Assembly: GCF_000482505.1 (NCBI RefSeq)
Contig: NZ_AXVL01000009.1
Coordinates: 62,001-126,000, forward strand
Direction: 5' to 3'
DNA: 64,000 bases
Source: Leptotrichia trevisanii DSM 22070
Lineage (GTDB): Bacteria > Fusobacteriota > Fusobacteriia > Fusobacteriales > Leptotrichiaceae
The translations under genes and the position numbers were made by a program. Below, in pieces: positions 33,416 to 43,660 of the stretch (positions within the stretch are counted from its first letter, which is position 1; every line of letters begins with the position of its first letter). Below the pieces are notes generated by a model. The model was not told the DNA's origin. It saw only the letters and a list, made by a program, of their open reading frames with translations, and made no database searches.

Positions 33416-36406
33416 TTACAAAATCTCATTAACCGAATAATCAGAGTAAATCTTTTCCCCATTCAAAAGCAACTTTTTCAACTTAATTTTTTCCTCAATT
33501 GGCAAATATCCCACAAAAATATTTTTTGCATTTTTTCTTTCCTTTTTCGTAGAATTTTCCAAAAATGTTATATTTTGCGGTACTTCAATTTGAGAATTTA
33601 TTTCCTCAATATTATTTTTGCCTAAATTATCCGTTTTTATCATAAAATCATCAGAATTTACAATTATGCAAAATCTTTTTTCTACTTCCTGCTTTTCAAT
33701 TTGACTTGAATTTTCAAGTTTTTCCTGCTGATTTTCCACAATATTTTCTGAGTTTTCCACATTCTCATTATTTTTAAACTCTATTTTTTCAACTTTCTTG
33801 TATTCCAGCTGTTTTGGCTCTTCATTAACTTCAAGATTTTGGCTATTTTCCTCAATTTCATAATTGATTTCATTTTGCATTGAAAAATCAGTTTTTATAA
33901 TATTTTTCAGCTCTTCTATATCTTTGTAATTATAAAACAATGTAAACGGATAGTCATTTTCAGAATATTCTTCATTTATATCAAAATATGATTTTATAAA
34001 ATTGTTAAAAATTGGCTTTTTATCTGAACTTATTACAATTTGACTTTTTTTATCAGTCATTTTTTTATAATAAATTCCAACTGTCAGTAAAAAGTTTTCA
34101 AAATTTGACATTTTGTATTTATATTTTTCATTTTCGTCAAAAATATTTTTTATAATCAAGTTTTTATTTTGCTTAAAAAACTGTGCCAGCAATCCTTTAG
34201 TCTGTGAATTATACTCCATTTTTCCAATAAGAAATTCTTTTATTTTCTTAAAAACGCCAATTTGCGTGTGATCATAACACTTGAAATTATAATCCCTTTT
34301 TATCAATATATTTACGATATTATGGTTTGAAACCTGCTTCACATCCTCAATTTTTACACTAAAATTCCAGTTATAATAACGACTTAACAGAATTAACAAG
34401 TTGGAAACACTGTAATCAAGCCGTCCAACGAACTTTCTTCCTTGAAAAAGTGAAACCTGATCAAATTCCATTTTCATTGTAATTTTCTTTTCCATTTCCA
34501 GCTCAATATTTGTGTAAAATACTGACTTCATCGGAAAAGATGTGTTAAAAAGCGAATGATAATAAGACAAAGTGTCATCCTTCAACTGCGATACTTTCAC
34601 ATCCTCAACATACACTTTTGTGTAATATCTGTCTTGAAACATTTCTGTCTTTAATTTATAAACAATATCGTAAAACAAATTCTCGTTCAGCTCTTTAAAA
34701 TATTCGCCAGAATTAAACCAGACAGCATTTTTATTAAAAAATCCTTTTTGCTTTATGTCAAACATTATATGATTTTTATTTTCTCCAATGAACTTTATAT
34801 TTTCAAAAAGTACGTTATTTGTCCTAAAAGTCGGCATTGGATTTCCAAAACCAAATGGCTTTAACAGTTCTATTATTTGGAAAAATTCGTAGGAAACCTT
34901 TTGAATTGGGATTTGCTTGTCAATTTCTATTATTTTTACAAAATCCTCTTCCCTTAATTTTGTTTTTGCAAATTTATTTATTTTTTTCTTAAATAATTCC
35001 AAATTTTTTATTCCAATCGTAAATCCAGCCGCTCCAGAATGTCCCCCAAACTTTACAAAAAGTTCAGGCATTGACTGCAATGCTTCCAAAATATTAAAGT
35101 TCCCAATGCTTCGGCACGATCCAACCGCTATTCCTTCATCTTCCTTCACTTCAATGATAATCGCAGGCTTGTAATATTTATCCACAATTTTGGAAGCCGC
35201 TATACCAATTACACCGTGATGATATTCAGGCGAATAGTCTACTATCACATAATCTTCCTTCAAATCACTTTCTTCAATGTGTTTTTCTACTTTTTCCACG
35301 ATTTCATTCTGTAACTCTTTACGCTCAAAATTTTTATTAATCAATTCCTTTACGATTATCTCAATTTCCCTGTCATTATCCGAAATTAGCAATTTTACCA
35401 CCATTTTTGCATCTTTAAGCCTTCCAGCCGCATTAAAGACAGGTGCTATGATAAAACCCACATCATACGAATTATACTCAGTTTTCTCATTAAAATCTGA
35501 ATTTTGCATACTAAATAATTTATACAGTAAAAATCTAAGCCCCTTATTTTTAGAACGGCTAAGCTGCTCCAGCCCAAATTTTGTCAAAATCCTGTTTTCT
35601 TCCACCAGCGGCACAATATCGGCAACTGTACCAATTGCTACTAAATCTAGATATTTATATGCTTTTGCCTTTTTCCCAATTCTTTCATAAAAACAAAGAA
35701 TTACCATAAAAATAGTCCCAACTCCCGCTAGAAATTCAAAGGAAAATTCATTTTCAGGACGTTTTGGATTCACAACCGTAATAGCGTCTGGAACTTTATC
35801 CCCATGTAAATTGTGATGATCCGTAATAATTATCGGCAAGTTTATAGAATTTGCAAACTCCACTTCAGGAAACGCCGTGATTCCACAATCCACAGTAATT
35901 ACCAAGTCCGCCCCAGATTCCTTTATTTTCTTCAATGCCTCATTATTCAGCCCATACCCTTCATCCCGAATCGGAATATAATAATTCACATTTTCCGCCC
36001 CAAGCTCCTTTAACGCCATATACAAAATAGATGTCGAAGTAATCCCATCCACATCATAATCCCCGTATATCCAAATATTTTTCTGTTCCTTTATTGCCTT
36101 TTCAATTTCCAAAATTGTCTTTTCCATATCCTGCAATCCATAAGGATTCTGAATATTTTCAAGTTTCGGATTTAAGAACTCCCTTACTTCCTTTTCTGTC
36201 GTTATCCCCCTTGAATAAAGTATTTTCAAAATATCATTATCAATTACCGAACTCAAATTTGTATTTTCAAAGTTCTGTTTTTTAGTCTTAGTTTTTTTCA
36301 ATTTTTTTGTTTTTTCATCACTTTTTTGATTGTTGTCCTTTTCAATGTATTCCCTCTCCTGTCGTGGATTAGGAATAGTTTTTGTTGCCCATTTAGTATT
36401 TCTCAT
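33416..36406 (-). CDS. recJ: Single-stranded-DNA-specific exonuclease RecJ, unusually long
   Basis: A 996-residue protein. The DHH-family core occupies about residues 50-570: IYGDYDVDGITSTSILY (DHH motif I), VITVDCGI, IITDHHNLHGD (DHH), GTVADIVPL, and the DHHA1 end KFGGHSGAAGFTIG. An OB-like domain follows (about 520-640). The remaining 350 residues are an extension rich in Lys, Asn and Glu, with a Glu/Asn-rich low-complexity segment near 860-910. Standard RecJ is 550-800 residues. It degrades single-stranded DNA 5' to 3' in recombination and mismatch repair. GAGGAGAAAAC precedes the ATG. Confidence 0.92.
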   Translation of the reverse strand: MRNTKWATKTIPNPRQEREYIEKDNNQKSDEKTKKLKKTKTKKQNFENTNLSSVIDNDILKILYSRGITTEKEVREFLNPKLENIQNPYGLQDMEKTILEIEKAIKEQKNIWIYGDYDVDGITSTSILYMALKELGAENVNYYIPIRDEGYGLNNEALKKIKESGADLVITVDCGITAFPEVEFANSINLPIIITDHHNLHGDKVPDAITVVNPKRPENEFSFEFLAGVGTIFMVILCFYERIGKKAKAYKYLDLVAIGTVADIVPLVEENRILTKFGLEQLSRSKNKGLRFLLYKLFSMQNSDFNEKTEYNSYDVGFIIAPVFNAAGRLKDAKMVVKLLISDNDREIEIIVKELINKNFERKELQNEIVEKVEKHIEESDLKEDYVIVDYSPEYHHGVIGIAASKIVDKYYKPAIIIEVKEDEGIAVGSCRSIGNFNILEALQSMPELFVKFGGHSGAAGFTIGIKNLELFKKKINKFAKTKLREEDFVKIIEIDKQIPIQKVSYEFFQIIELLKPFGFGNPMPTFRTNNVLFENIKFIGENKNHIMFDIKQKGFFNKNAVWFNSGEYFKELNENLFYDIVYKLKTEMFQDRYYTKVYVEDVKVSQLKDDTLSYYHSLFNTSFPMKSVFYTNIELEMEKKITMKMEFDQVSLFQGRKFVGRLDYSVSNLLILLSRYYNWNFSVKIEDVKQVSNHNIVNILIKRDYNFKCYDHTQIGVFKKIKEFLIGKMEYNSQTKGLLAQFFKQNKNLIIKNIFDENEKYKYKMSNFENFLLTVGIYYKKMTDKKSQIVISSDKKPIFNNFIKSYFDINEEYSENDYPFTLFYNYKDIEELKNIIKTDFSMQNEINYEIEENSQNLEVNEEPKQLEYKKVEKIEFKNNENVENSENIVENQQEKLENSSQIEKQEVEKRFCIIVNSDDFMIKTDNLGKNNIEEINSQIEVPQNITFLENSTKKERKNAKNIFVGYLPIEEKIKLKKLLLNGEKIYSDYSVNEIL

Positions 36407-36516
36407 AGTTTTCTCCTCTTTTATATTTTCCCCTTTTTATTTTTTATACTTAATAATTTTACCACATTTTTTTACCAAAATAAATGCTAGTTATTTCAAT
36501 TTTTTCCAAAAAATAA

Positions 36517-36540
36517 GAAAAACCCCTAAAATAAAGGGGA
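36517..36540 (-). terminator. Intrinsic terminator of nifJ
   Basis: CCCCT and AGGGG arms (36523-36539) are followed by TTTTTC on the minus strand, between nifJ and recJ. Confidence 0.8.
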
Positions 36541-36588
36541 ATTTCTTTTTATAAAAATTAAATTTTATTTTAATTGTAAATTATAATT

Positions 36589-39500
36589 TTATTCTTCTAC
36601 TGAATAATCCATTGCTGCCATTCGTTTGTAGTAATTCCAGTTGTCTTTGGCATTCTTTAGGTTTGCTTCCAGTAATTCTTTTGCTTTTTCAGGGAACTCT
36701 GCGGCTAGGGTTGCATATCTTCGTTCTCCCAGCAGGAAATCTTCGTACTTGTCCCAAGCGGGATTTCGTGTATCTAACTGCAGCGGATTTTTCCCTTTTT
36801 CAGCGAGTCTTGGATCGTATCTGAAAATTGGCCAATATCCTACTTCTGTTGCCAATTTTTCTTCCGTCTGGAATTTACCCATGCCAGCTTTTATTCCATG
36901 CTCTATACAAGGTGAATAAGCAATTATTATTGATGGCCCTGGATAAGCCTCGGCTTCTCTTATTGCTTTTAGTGTCTGGTTCTGATTTGCACCCATTGAC
37001 ACTTTGGCAACATAGATATTTCCGTAAGTCATCAGTATTGCGGCTAAGTCTTTTTTCTTTGCTGGTTTTCCTGATGCTGCAAATTTTGCAACTGCTCCTG
37101 CTCTTGAAGATTTTGAAGCCTGTCCTCCTGTATTTGAGTAAACTTCAGTATCAAGTACAAGAATATTAACATCATCTCCAGAAGCCAGCACGTGATCAAG
37201 CCCGCCAAATCCAATGTCGTAAGCCCAACCATCTCCACCAAACATCCAGATAGATTTTTTGATTAGATACTGTTTCAATTCCAATATTTCAGCTATATTA
37301 CTTTTTACTTTTTCGTTTGTATTCCCAGAATTTTCCTTTTCCATTAAAGCTACCAGTTCATCACGTATTTCTGTTGTTTTGTCCCCATCATCAAAGTTTT
37401 CTGCAAATAAAATGAACAAATCAGAAAGTTCCGTTGAAACATCAGCCTTTATTTCATCCATTCTTTTTAAAATTCTGTGCCGAATTGTGTTTACAGCCTG
37501 AAACATCCCGTATCCATATTCAGCATTGTCTTCAAACAATGAAGAAGCCCATGCAGGCCCGCAGCCGCTTTCAGCAGTTGTATAAGGTGTTGACGGTGCA
37601 GACGCTCCATAAATTGAAGAACATCCTGTCGCATTTGCCACAATCATACGTTCTCCGAATAACTGTGTTACCAATTTAATATAAGGTGTTTCTCCACAGC
37701 CTGCACACGCTCCCGAAAATTCAAACAGTGGTTTTGCAAATTGTGAGCCTTTTACAGTATTTTTCCCTAAAATTTTATCTTTGTATGAAACATTGTTAAA
37801 TAAGTAATCTGTGTATTCAATTTCGTTTCTTTCAATTTGAGATTGAATTGGTTTCATAATGATGGCTTTTCCACGAGGAGCAGGACATACATCTACACAG
37901 GCACTACATCCTGTACAGTCCAGTGGTGATACTTGAATTTTATAGTTCAAGTCGTTCATTCCACGTCCCAATGCCTTTATTGTCGGCATTCCTTCTGGAG
38001 CTTTTGCCATTTCTTCCTCGTCAATCAAGAAAGGACGAATTACAGCGTGTGGGCACACATAAGCACATTGGTTACACTGAATACACATATCGGGCTGCCA
38101 TTCTGGCACTTCATCAGCAATCCCCCTTTTTTCATAATGTGTAGTTCCATGTTCAAATGTTCCGTCTTCACGTCCTAAAAATGTTGAAACTGGCAATTCT
38201 TCACCTTTCATATGGTTAATCGGATCAGCAACCTTTTTTACAAATTCAGGCTTTGCATCGTCAATGATTTTTTCATCAACTTCAAGATCTGCCCATTCTG
38301 GTAATACTTCAACTTCGTCCAGCCCTTCAATTCCCCTGTCAATCGCATCCCAGTTTTTCTGCACAATATCCTGTCCTTTTCTTCCATAACTTTTTTCAGC
38401 ATATTCTTTCATATATTCCTTTGCCTCATCATGAGGAATTACCTCAGACAAATAGAAAAAGGCAGACTGCATAATAGTGTTTGTTCTATTTCCAAGCCCA
38501 ATTTCCTTTGCGATTTCTGTTGCATTTATAAGATAAAATTTAGCTTTTTTACGTGCCAGTTCCCTTTTTATCTCATTCGGAACATATTTTATTAATTTTT
38601 CCTTATCCCATATTGTATTCAGTAAAAATATTCCACCTTCCCGCAAGCCTGAAATCATATCGTACTTTCCCAGATACGCAGGCACTGAACAGGCAACAAA
38701 ATTAGGTTTTTTTACCAGATAAGTCGAACGTATCGGCTTTTTGCTAAATCTCAAATGCGAACGTGTTACTCCCCCTGATTTTTTAGAATCGTATGCGAAA
38801 TAACCTTGTGCATACAAGTCTGTCTTATCTCCAATAATTTTTATCGAATTTTTATTTGCCCCAACTGTCCCATCCGAACCAAGTCCAAAAAACAGGCAAC
38901 CTTTCACATCCTCATTTCCAGTAAACACTTCATCTTCCAGTGCCAGAGATGTAAATGTAACATCATCAATAATTCCGATTGTAAAGTTGTTTTTAGGTTC
39001 CTTTTGTGCAAGATTTTTAAATACTGCCACAATTTGTTCAGGAGATGTATCCTTTGATGACAATCCATATCTTCCACCAACAATTTCAGGTGCATTTTCC
39101 CTTCCATAGTAAAGTGCCTTTACATCCATATATAATGGCTCTCCCAATGCTCCAGGCTCCTTTGTCCTGTCAAGCACAGCAATCTTTTTAACGCTTTTCG
39201 GCATTGCATCAAAAAAATACTTGCTAGAAAATGGACGATATAAATGAACATTCAATGCTCCCACATTTTCGCCATTTTTATTAAGATAATCCACAACCTC
39301 CTTGATTGTTTCATTTACAGAACCCATTGCAATAATAACTCTTTCAGCAGTCTCTGAGCCATAATAAACAAAAGGTGCATAATTCCGTCCAGTCTTTTCA
39401 CTAATCTTTTTCATATAGTCATTTACAATATCAGGTACAGCTTCATAAAATTTATTTTGGGCTTCTCTTGCCTGAAAATAAATATCATCATTTTGAGCTG

Positions 39501-40152
39501 TTCCTCTTGTTACAGGATTTTCTGGATTTAAGGCTCTTTCTCTAAATTCCTGCACAGCTTTTTTATCAAGCAGACTCTCCAAAAATTCATAATCCATAAC
39601 TTCTATCTTATTTATCTCATGCGAAGTCCTAAATCCATCAAAAAAGTGCATAATAGGTACTCTCGACTTAATTGCCGCCAAATGTGCAATTCCAGCCAGA
39701 TCCATAACTTCCTGAACCGAACTTGTCGAAAGCATAGCCCATCCTGTCATTCTAGCCGCATAAATATCCTGATGATCTCCAAATATTGATAACGCCTGTG
39801 TAGAAATTGCCCTTGCCGCAACATGCATTACCCCTGGCAGCAATTCCCCAGATATTTTATACATATTAGGTATTTTTAATAACAATCCTTGAGAAGCAGT
39901 AAACGTCGTAGTCAAAGCCCCTGTCTGAAGCGATCCGTGTACAATCCCTGCAGCTCCAGCTTCTGATTGCATTTCCACAACCTTTACCGGCATTCCAAAT
40001 AAATTTTCCTTTCCGTATGATGCCCATTGATCTACAAGCTCTGACATAGTTGACGACGGAGTAATCGGATAAATTCCCGCAACCTCTGTAAACGCATATG
40101 CTATATGAGCAGCAGCCTGGTTACCATCCATTGTTTTCATATTTTTTGTCAT
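36589..40152 (-). CDS. nifJ: Pyruvate:ferredoxin (flavodoxin) oxidoreductase
   Basis: A protein of about 1187 residues converting pyruvate and CoA to acetyl-CoA, CO2 and reduced ferredoxin, central to anaerobic energy metabolism. Domains run as in single-chain PFOR. The N-terminal pyruvate-binding region has GNQAAAHIAYAFTEVAGIYPITPSS. Two [4Fe-4S] ferredoxin-like clusters are at CIQCNQCAYVCPHAVIRP and CTGCSACVDVCP. A third cluster Cys pair is in GACAGCGETPY, and the C-terminal TPP region has FGGDGWAYDIGFGGLDHVLASG. The ATG at 40152 has GGAGGG four bases upstream; a longer frame to 40215 lacks one. Flanked by its own terminator. Confidence 0.96.
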   Translation of the reverse strand: MTKNMKTMDGNQAAAHIAYAFTEVAGIYPITPSSTMSELVDQWASYGKENLFGMPVKVVEMQSEAGAAGIVHGSLQTGALTTTFTASQGLLLKIPNMYKISGELLPGVMHVAARAISTQALSIFGDHQDIYAARMTGWAMLSTSSVQEVMDLAGIAHLAAIKSRVPIMHFFDGFRTSHEINKIEVMDYEFLESLLDKKAVQEFRERALNPENPVTRGTAQNDDIYFQAREAQNKFYEAVPDIVNDYMKKISEKTGRNYAPFVYYGSETAERVIIAMGSVNETIKEVVDYLNKNGENVGALNVHLYRPFSSKYFFDAMPKSVKKIAVLDRTKEPGALGEPLYMDVKALYYGRENAPEIVGGRYGLSSKDTSPEQIVAVFKNLAQKEPKNNFTIGIIDDVTFTSLALEDEVFTGNEDVKGCLFFGLGSDGTVGANKNSIKIIGDKTDLYAQGYFAYDSKKSGGVTRSHLRFSKKPIRSTYLVKKPNFVACSVPAYLGKYDMISGLREGGIFLLNTIWDKEKLIKYVPNEIKRELARKKAKFYLINATEIAKEIGLGNRTNTIMQSAFFYLSEVIPHDEAKEYMKEYAEKSYGRKGQDIVQKNWDAIDRGIEGLDEVEVLPEWADLEVDEKIIDDAKPEFVKKVADPINHMKGEELPVSTFLGREDGTFEHGTTHYEKRGIADEVPEWQPDMCIQCNQCAYVCPHAVIRPFLIDEEEMAKAPEGMPTIKALGRGMNDLNYKIQVSPLDCTGCSACVDVCPAPRGKAIIMKPIQSQIERNEIEYTDYLFNNVSYKDKILGKNTVKGSQFAKPLFEFSGACAGCGETPYIKLVTQLFGERMIVANATGCSSIYGASAPSTPYTTAESGCGPAWASSLFEDNAEYGYGMFQAVNTIRHRILKRMDEIKADVSTELSDLFILFAENFDDGDKTTEIRDELVALMEKENSGNTNEKVKSNIAEILELKQYLIKKSIWMFGGDGWAYDIGFGGLDHVLASGDDVNILVLDTEVYSNTGGQASKSSRAGAVAKFAASGKPAKKKDLAAILMTYGNIYVAKVSMGANQNQTLKAIREAEAYPGPSIIIAYSPCIEHGIKAGMGKFQTEEKLATEVGYWPIFRYDPRLAEKGKNPLQLDTRNPAWDKYEDFLLGERRYATLAAEFPEKAKELLEANLKNAKDNWNYYKRMAAMDYSVEE

Positions 40153-40215
40153 TTTTCCCTCCAAATTAAGAAATCTTATAATTTTTTCATTTTTTGCTTC
40201 ATTATAAAATTTCAA

Positions 40216-40516
40216 TTACATATATATAATTATATATTTTCTAGTACAATTTTGCAATTCTTTTTTAACTTTTCTTTCTATTATTTTTTATTTTTATAAA
40301 ACAAATTGCTATTAATAAATGTTTCCTCTATAATTTTAAGGGCATGGTGTCTGATACCCCTGCGTCAGAAAAATCAAAATATATGGTGAAAAAAGTTTGC
40401 TTATTTATCAAATATAGTATATAATATATTAAAATAACTTCAAAATTGAGATTAGAAATAAAATTCAATTTTTTAGTGAAAAAATAAAAAACAAAATTTC
40501 TGAGGTGATTATAAAA
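40216..40516. other. Divergent intergenic region between nifJ and the DUF3298 gene
   Basis: About 300 bp, very AT-rich, expected to hold both promoters. It contains GGGCATGGTGTCTGATACCC at 40340-40359, similar to the hairpin at 29587-29616. AGTATATAATATATT near 40425 may be the -10 region of the plus-strand gene. Confidence 0.45.
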
Positions 40517-41167
40517 ATGAGAAAATTAACATTGCTCTTTATGACATTGGTTTTATTTAATCTGTCATTTGCAAAAGAAAAAATTGACACAACTTTTACA
40601 TTCCAAGGATTTTCCCCAACATCTAAAAGTATTGTGAAAACTGCCCAAAGAACAAAAGTTTTAGGAAAATCAAGAATTTCCTATCCAACATTTTTAGGTG
40701 GAAATTCAGATGTCATTAAAAATATGAACGCAACTATGAACAAGTTTATTTCAGGCTATAAATCTACAAAACACATTAGTTATACTGGTACTTATGAAGT
40801 TACAGCCAGCAACAGCACATATTTAAGTGTCTTATTCACAATTAATCTTATAGACACTGATACAGGGCAAAAAACAAAACTTTATAATGCAATTTCATAT
40901 AACTTAAAAAATGGAAGACCATTACAGCTTAAAGATTTGTTCACAAACGGATTTAATGAAGAGTTAAAAGGAGTTATTAATAACAGATTCAAACAATTCG
41001 GATTGCCGCAAATAGATAACTTTGATGCAATTGCAAAAAATCAGAACTTCTATCTACAAAATGACTCTTTAGTATTATTCTACAATAAAGGTGAGGCTTC
41101 AAATTTTGCTGATGGTGAAGTATTTATTCCATTCCTGTTGACAGATTTAATTGGAATCTTAAAATAA
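40517..41167 (+). CDS. Secreted DUF3298-type protein
   Basis: A 216-residue protein with a signal peptide (MRKLTLLFMTLVLFNLSFA). The domain has the order seen in DUF3298/DUF4163 proteins: an early SYPTFLGG segment, then YNAISYNLKNGRPLQLKDLFTNGF and NFYLQNDSLVLFYNKGEA, ending in a VFIPFLLTDLIGILK helix. Likely periplasmic or cell-surface; function unknown. The ATG at 40517 has GAGGTG nine bases upstream. Confidence 0.85.
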   Translation: MRKLTLLFMTLVLFNLSFAKEKIDTTFTFQGFSPTSKSIVKTAQRTKVLGKSRISYPTFLGGNSDVIKNMNATMNKFISGYKSTKHISYTGTYEVTASNSTYLSVLFTINLIDTDTGQKTKLYNAISYNLKNGRPLQLKDLFTNGFNEELKGVINNRFKQFGLPQIDNFDAIAKNQNFYLQNDSLVLFYNKGEASNFADGEVFIPFLLTDLIGILK

Positions 41168-41194
41168 TCTAAATCAAAAAAATAATAATAAAAA

Positions 41195-41234
41195 ATACAC
41201 TAAAAAATAAATTTTGCTTTATTAGATAGTGTAT
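41195..41234. terminator. Bidirectional terminator between convergent genes
   Basis: ATACACTA and TAGTGTAT arms close an AT-rich loop. T-runs follow on both strands, serving the DUF3298 gene and the LD-carboxypeptidase gene. Confidence 0.75.
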
Positions 41235-41245
41235 TTTTATTTGTT

Positions 41246-42367
41246 CTATTTTGTAGCCTTTTCTATCATAATCTCACGCTTGTAAGTATCCATTACTGCC
41301 TTTGCTCCAATTGGTATAGCAATAAATGGACGCACGTGCCCAGATTTGAAATTTTTTACAATCGGAACATTTAATTTTCCAAAATTATCATAAAAAACTT
41401 CATCAATCGTCATATCTGTCGGATCTGACTGTTTTGGATTCTTAAAATCCCCCAGTATGATTCCCTGTAATTTATCAAATTTTCCAGCCAGCTTTAATTG
41501 CTTTAACATTCTGTCCACACGATAACTTGCTTCGTTTGTTTCTTCAAGAAATAATATTTTTCCATCTGTGTTAATCTCGTGATCCGTTCCAAGTGTCGCA
41601 ACTACCAATGATAAATTTCCACCAGTAATTTTCCCGCTCCCACGCCCACTTTTCATAATTGTATATGTATCATCAAATCCTAACAGATTATAGGATTCAT
41701 TACTTGTAAAGGCTTTATTAAAAGCATTTTCCGTAACTGGAGGAATATTTTTCAAATTATCTGCCATAGGCCCGTGAAATGTTACAAGCCCTGTTTTTTC
41801 ATTGATTGCCAATAATAATGTCGTATTATCACTAAATCCTGAAATAATTTTTGGATTTTTTTTGATTATATCATAATTTAATTTATCTACAATTCTGATT
41901 CCACCATATCCACCACGCACAGCGAAAATTGCATTGATATTTGGATTTGCAAACATATCATTTATATCTTTTGCCCTGACACTGTCAGTCCCTCCAAATC
42001 CATACCATCTCGAATAAAACGACTGCCCATATACAACATTAAAACCACGACTCGTTAAATACTCAACTTCCGCATTGCTATTTTCATTAGTATAATTTGC
42101 AGGTGCAATCAAACCGATTGTATCTCCCGGCTTCAAACCTTTTGGAATGATAACTTCATTTGCCGTGTTATTTTTTGTGTTTTGATTATTTGTTGATTTT
42201 GTAGCAGCGTTCGTTTTTACAGCTTCTCTTACTGTTCTATAATTTGTCGCATTTAATGCCAAACTACTTATTATTAAACCTAACAATACTATTTTTTTAT
42301 TTATTGTCCTCACTTCCTTTTTTATAGATTTAAAATTTTTTAGTAAAAATTTCAAAAAAATAGGCAA
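41246..42367 (-). CDS. LD-carboxypeptidase (peptidase family S66)
   Basis: A 373-residue protein (or about 355 from a GTG at 42313). The N-terminus includes a signal-like helix (IVLLGLIISSLALNA), so it is exported. S66 hallmarks are GDTIGLIAPAN, FAVRGGYGGIRIVDKL, the nucleophile elbow IISGFSDNTTLL (Ser), LFLEETNEASYRVDRML (Glu) and a late His in FKSGHVRPFIAIPIG. The family removes D-alanine from murein tetrapeptides during recycling. Export is unusual for LdcA, which is cytosolic in E. coli, so this acts on the wall or periplasmic fragments. The start is uncertain. Confidence 0.87.
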   Translation of the reverse strand: MPIFLKFLLKNFKSIKKEVRTINKKIVLLGLIISSLALNATNYRTVREAVKTNAATKSTNNQNTKNNTANEVIIPKGLKPGDTIGLIAPANYTNENSNAEVEYLTSRGFNVVYGQSFYSRWYGFGGTDSVRAKDINDMFANPNINAIFAVRGGYGGIRIVDKLNYDIIKKNPKIISGFSDNTTLLLAINEKTGLVTFHGPMADNLKNIPPVTENAFNKAFTSNESYNLLGFDDTYTIMKSGRGSGKITGGNLSLVVATLGTDHEINTDGKILFLEETNEASYRVDRMLKQLKLAGKFDKLQGIILGDFKNPKQSDPTDMTIDEVFYDNFGKLNVPIVKNFKSGHVRPFIAIPIGAKAVMDTYKREIMIEKATK

Positions 42368-42445
42368 TTTACCTCAACATTAAAAGTTAAGATTCCTTGC
42401 CTAATTATATCAGATAATTTTGTAGTTTACAATTTTTTATTTTAT

Positions 42446-43588
42446 TTATTTCATTGCTTGAACTTGTTTCAAGACTTCTGCTGCTCCGTTTACTTTGTTA
42501 TTTACAGCTTCTTGTAAAATTTTAACTGCTTCAGCTTTTTTACCTTGCCCTGCATAAACCTGTCCTAAAATAACTTTTGCACTGTTATCTTTATCTTCAG
42601 TTATTGCTTTTTGTAAATATTTTTCAGATAATGCTGATGCCCCTACGCTTCCAAAGTAAGTTCCAATTTGTTTGTTAGTAACTTTTGGTGTAGCTGATTT
42701 TAATTGGTTGTAAATTGAGTTTGCCTTTGCAGTGTTGTTTTGTACTTCATAAATTCCTAATAATAAGATTTTTGCACTTGCATTTTTAGGTTCTACAGCT
42801 ACTGTTTTTGCCAAATATTCTTCTGCTTTTGCAGGATTATTTTGTTGCAGGTAGTAAGTCCCTAACATTCCTAAGATTTGTCCATTCTTACCTTTTGCTG
42901 CTGTGTTCATATCCAGTAGATATTTTTCAGCTTGAGCTGGATTTTTTTCATTTACAGCGATTTCAGCTAGTAAAATTCCTGCTCCGTTTACACGATCAGT
43001 TGCTCCAGTGTATGCTTTTTGTAAATATGATTTAGCTTGAGCTGTGTTATTTTTTGTTAAATAATATTGCCCGATGTTGTAATTTACTTCCGCTACGAAA
43101 TCTTTATTTGCAGATTGCACTGCTTTATTATATCTTGCAGTTCCTTTTGATTGTTCGTTGTTATCAAAGTAGAAAATAATTAGACTTGATACGATGTCTG
43201 CATTTGTTCCACCTGATTTTTGATCTGTCCAAAGGATGTATTTTTCAGCCTCTGTCTTGTTTTTTTGCTGGATTCCTACTAAATATAGTAATCTAGCTGC
43301 TTCCACAGCCTCAGGACTTGTAGATTGTCCATTTCCCCATGCTGCCTGTAAATAAGGTTTTGCTTTTGTTATATTATTATTTTGCAAATAATATGCTCCC
43401 AATTCCAAGTTTGCTTTTTGTGCATATCCGGCATCATTACTTTTTGCAACACCTTCCAACACTTTTACAGCTTCTGTAATTTTTTTTTGCCCTGCTAATT
43501 TTACCGCACTTTCGTAATCTGATTTTGCATCAGCGAATGAAATTGCTCCTGTTACTAAGATTGCTCCTATTAGTAATAATTTCTTCAT
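42446..43588 (-). CDS. Secreted tetratricopeptide-repeat protein
   Basis: A 380-residue protein with a signal peptide (MKKLLLIGAILVTGAISFADA) and about ten TPR-like helical repeats. Examples are ANLELGAYYLQNNNITKAKPYL, NYNIGQYYLTKNNTAQAKSYL and LGMLGTYYLQQNNPAKAEEYL. Probably periplasmic, a protein-interaction scaffold. AGGAGG precedes the ATG. A copy of a dispersed AT-rich motif (43661-43705) lies upstream. Confidence 0.85.
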   Translation of the reverse strand: MKKLLLIGAILVTGAISFADAKSDYESAVKLAGQKKITEAVKVLEGVAKSNDAGYAQKANLELGAYYLQNNNITKAKPYLQAAWGNGQSTSPEAVEAARLLYLVGIQQKNKTEAEKYILWTDQKSGGTNADIVSSLIIFYFDNNEQSKGTARYNKAVQSANKDFVAEVNYNIGQYYLTKNNTAQAKSYLQKAYTGATDRVNGAGILLAEIAVNEKNPAQAEKYLLDMNTAAKGKNGQILGMLGTYYLQQNNPAKAEEYLAKTVAVEPKNASAKILLLGIYEVQNNTAKANSIYNQLKSATPKVTNKQIGTYFGSVGASALSEKYLQKAITEDKDNSAKVILGQVYAGQGKKAEAVKILQEAVNNKVNGAAEVLKQVQAMK

Positions 43589-43660
43589 TTTTCCTCCTAA
43601 ATTATTTTTATATAAACTACATCTAAAACAATAGTAAATTATCTCTAAAGCTGAATATTT

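Noticed and set aside
36612-40140. Several 65-140 residue frames on both strands within nifJ
   Set aside because: All are shadows of the continuous PFOR reading frame and none has an SD.
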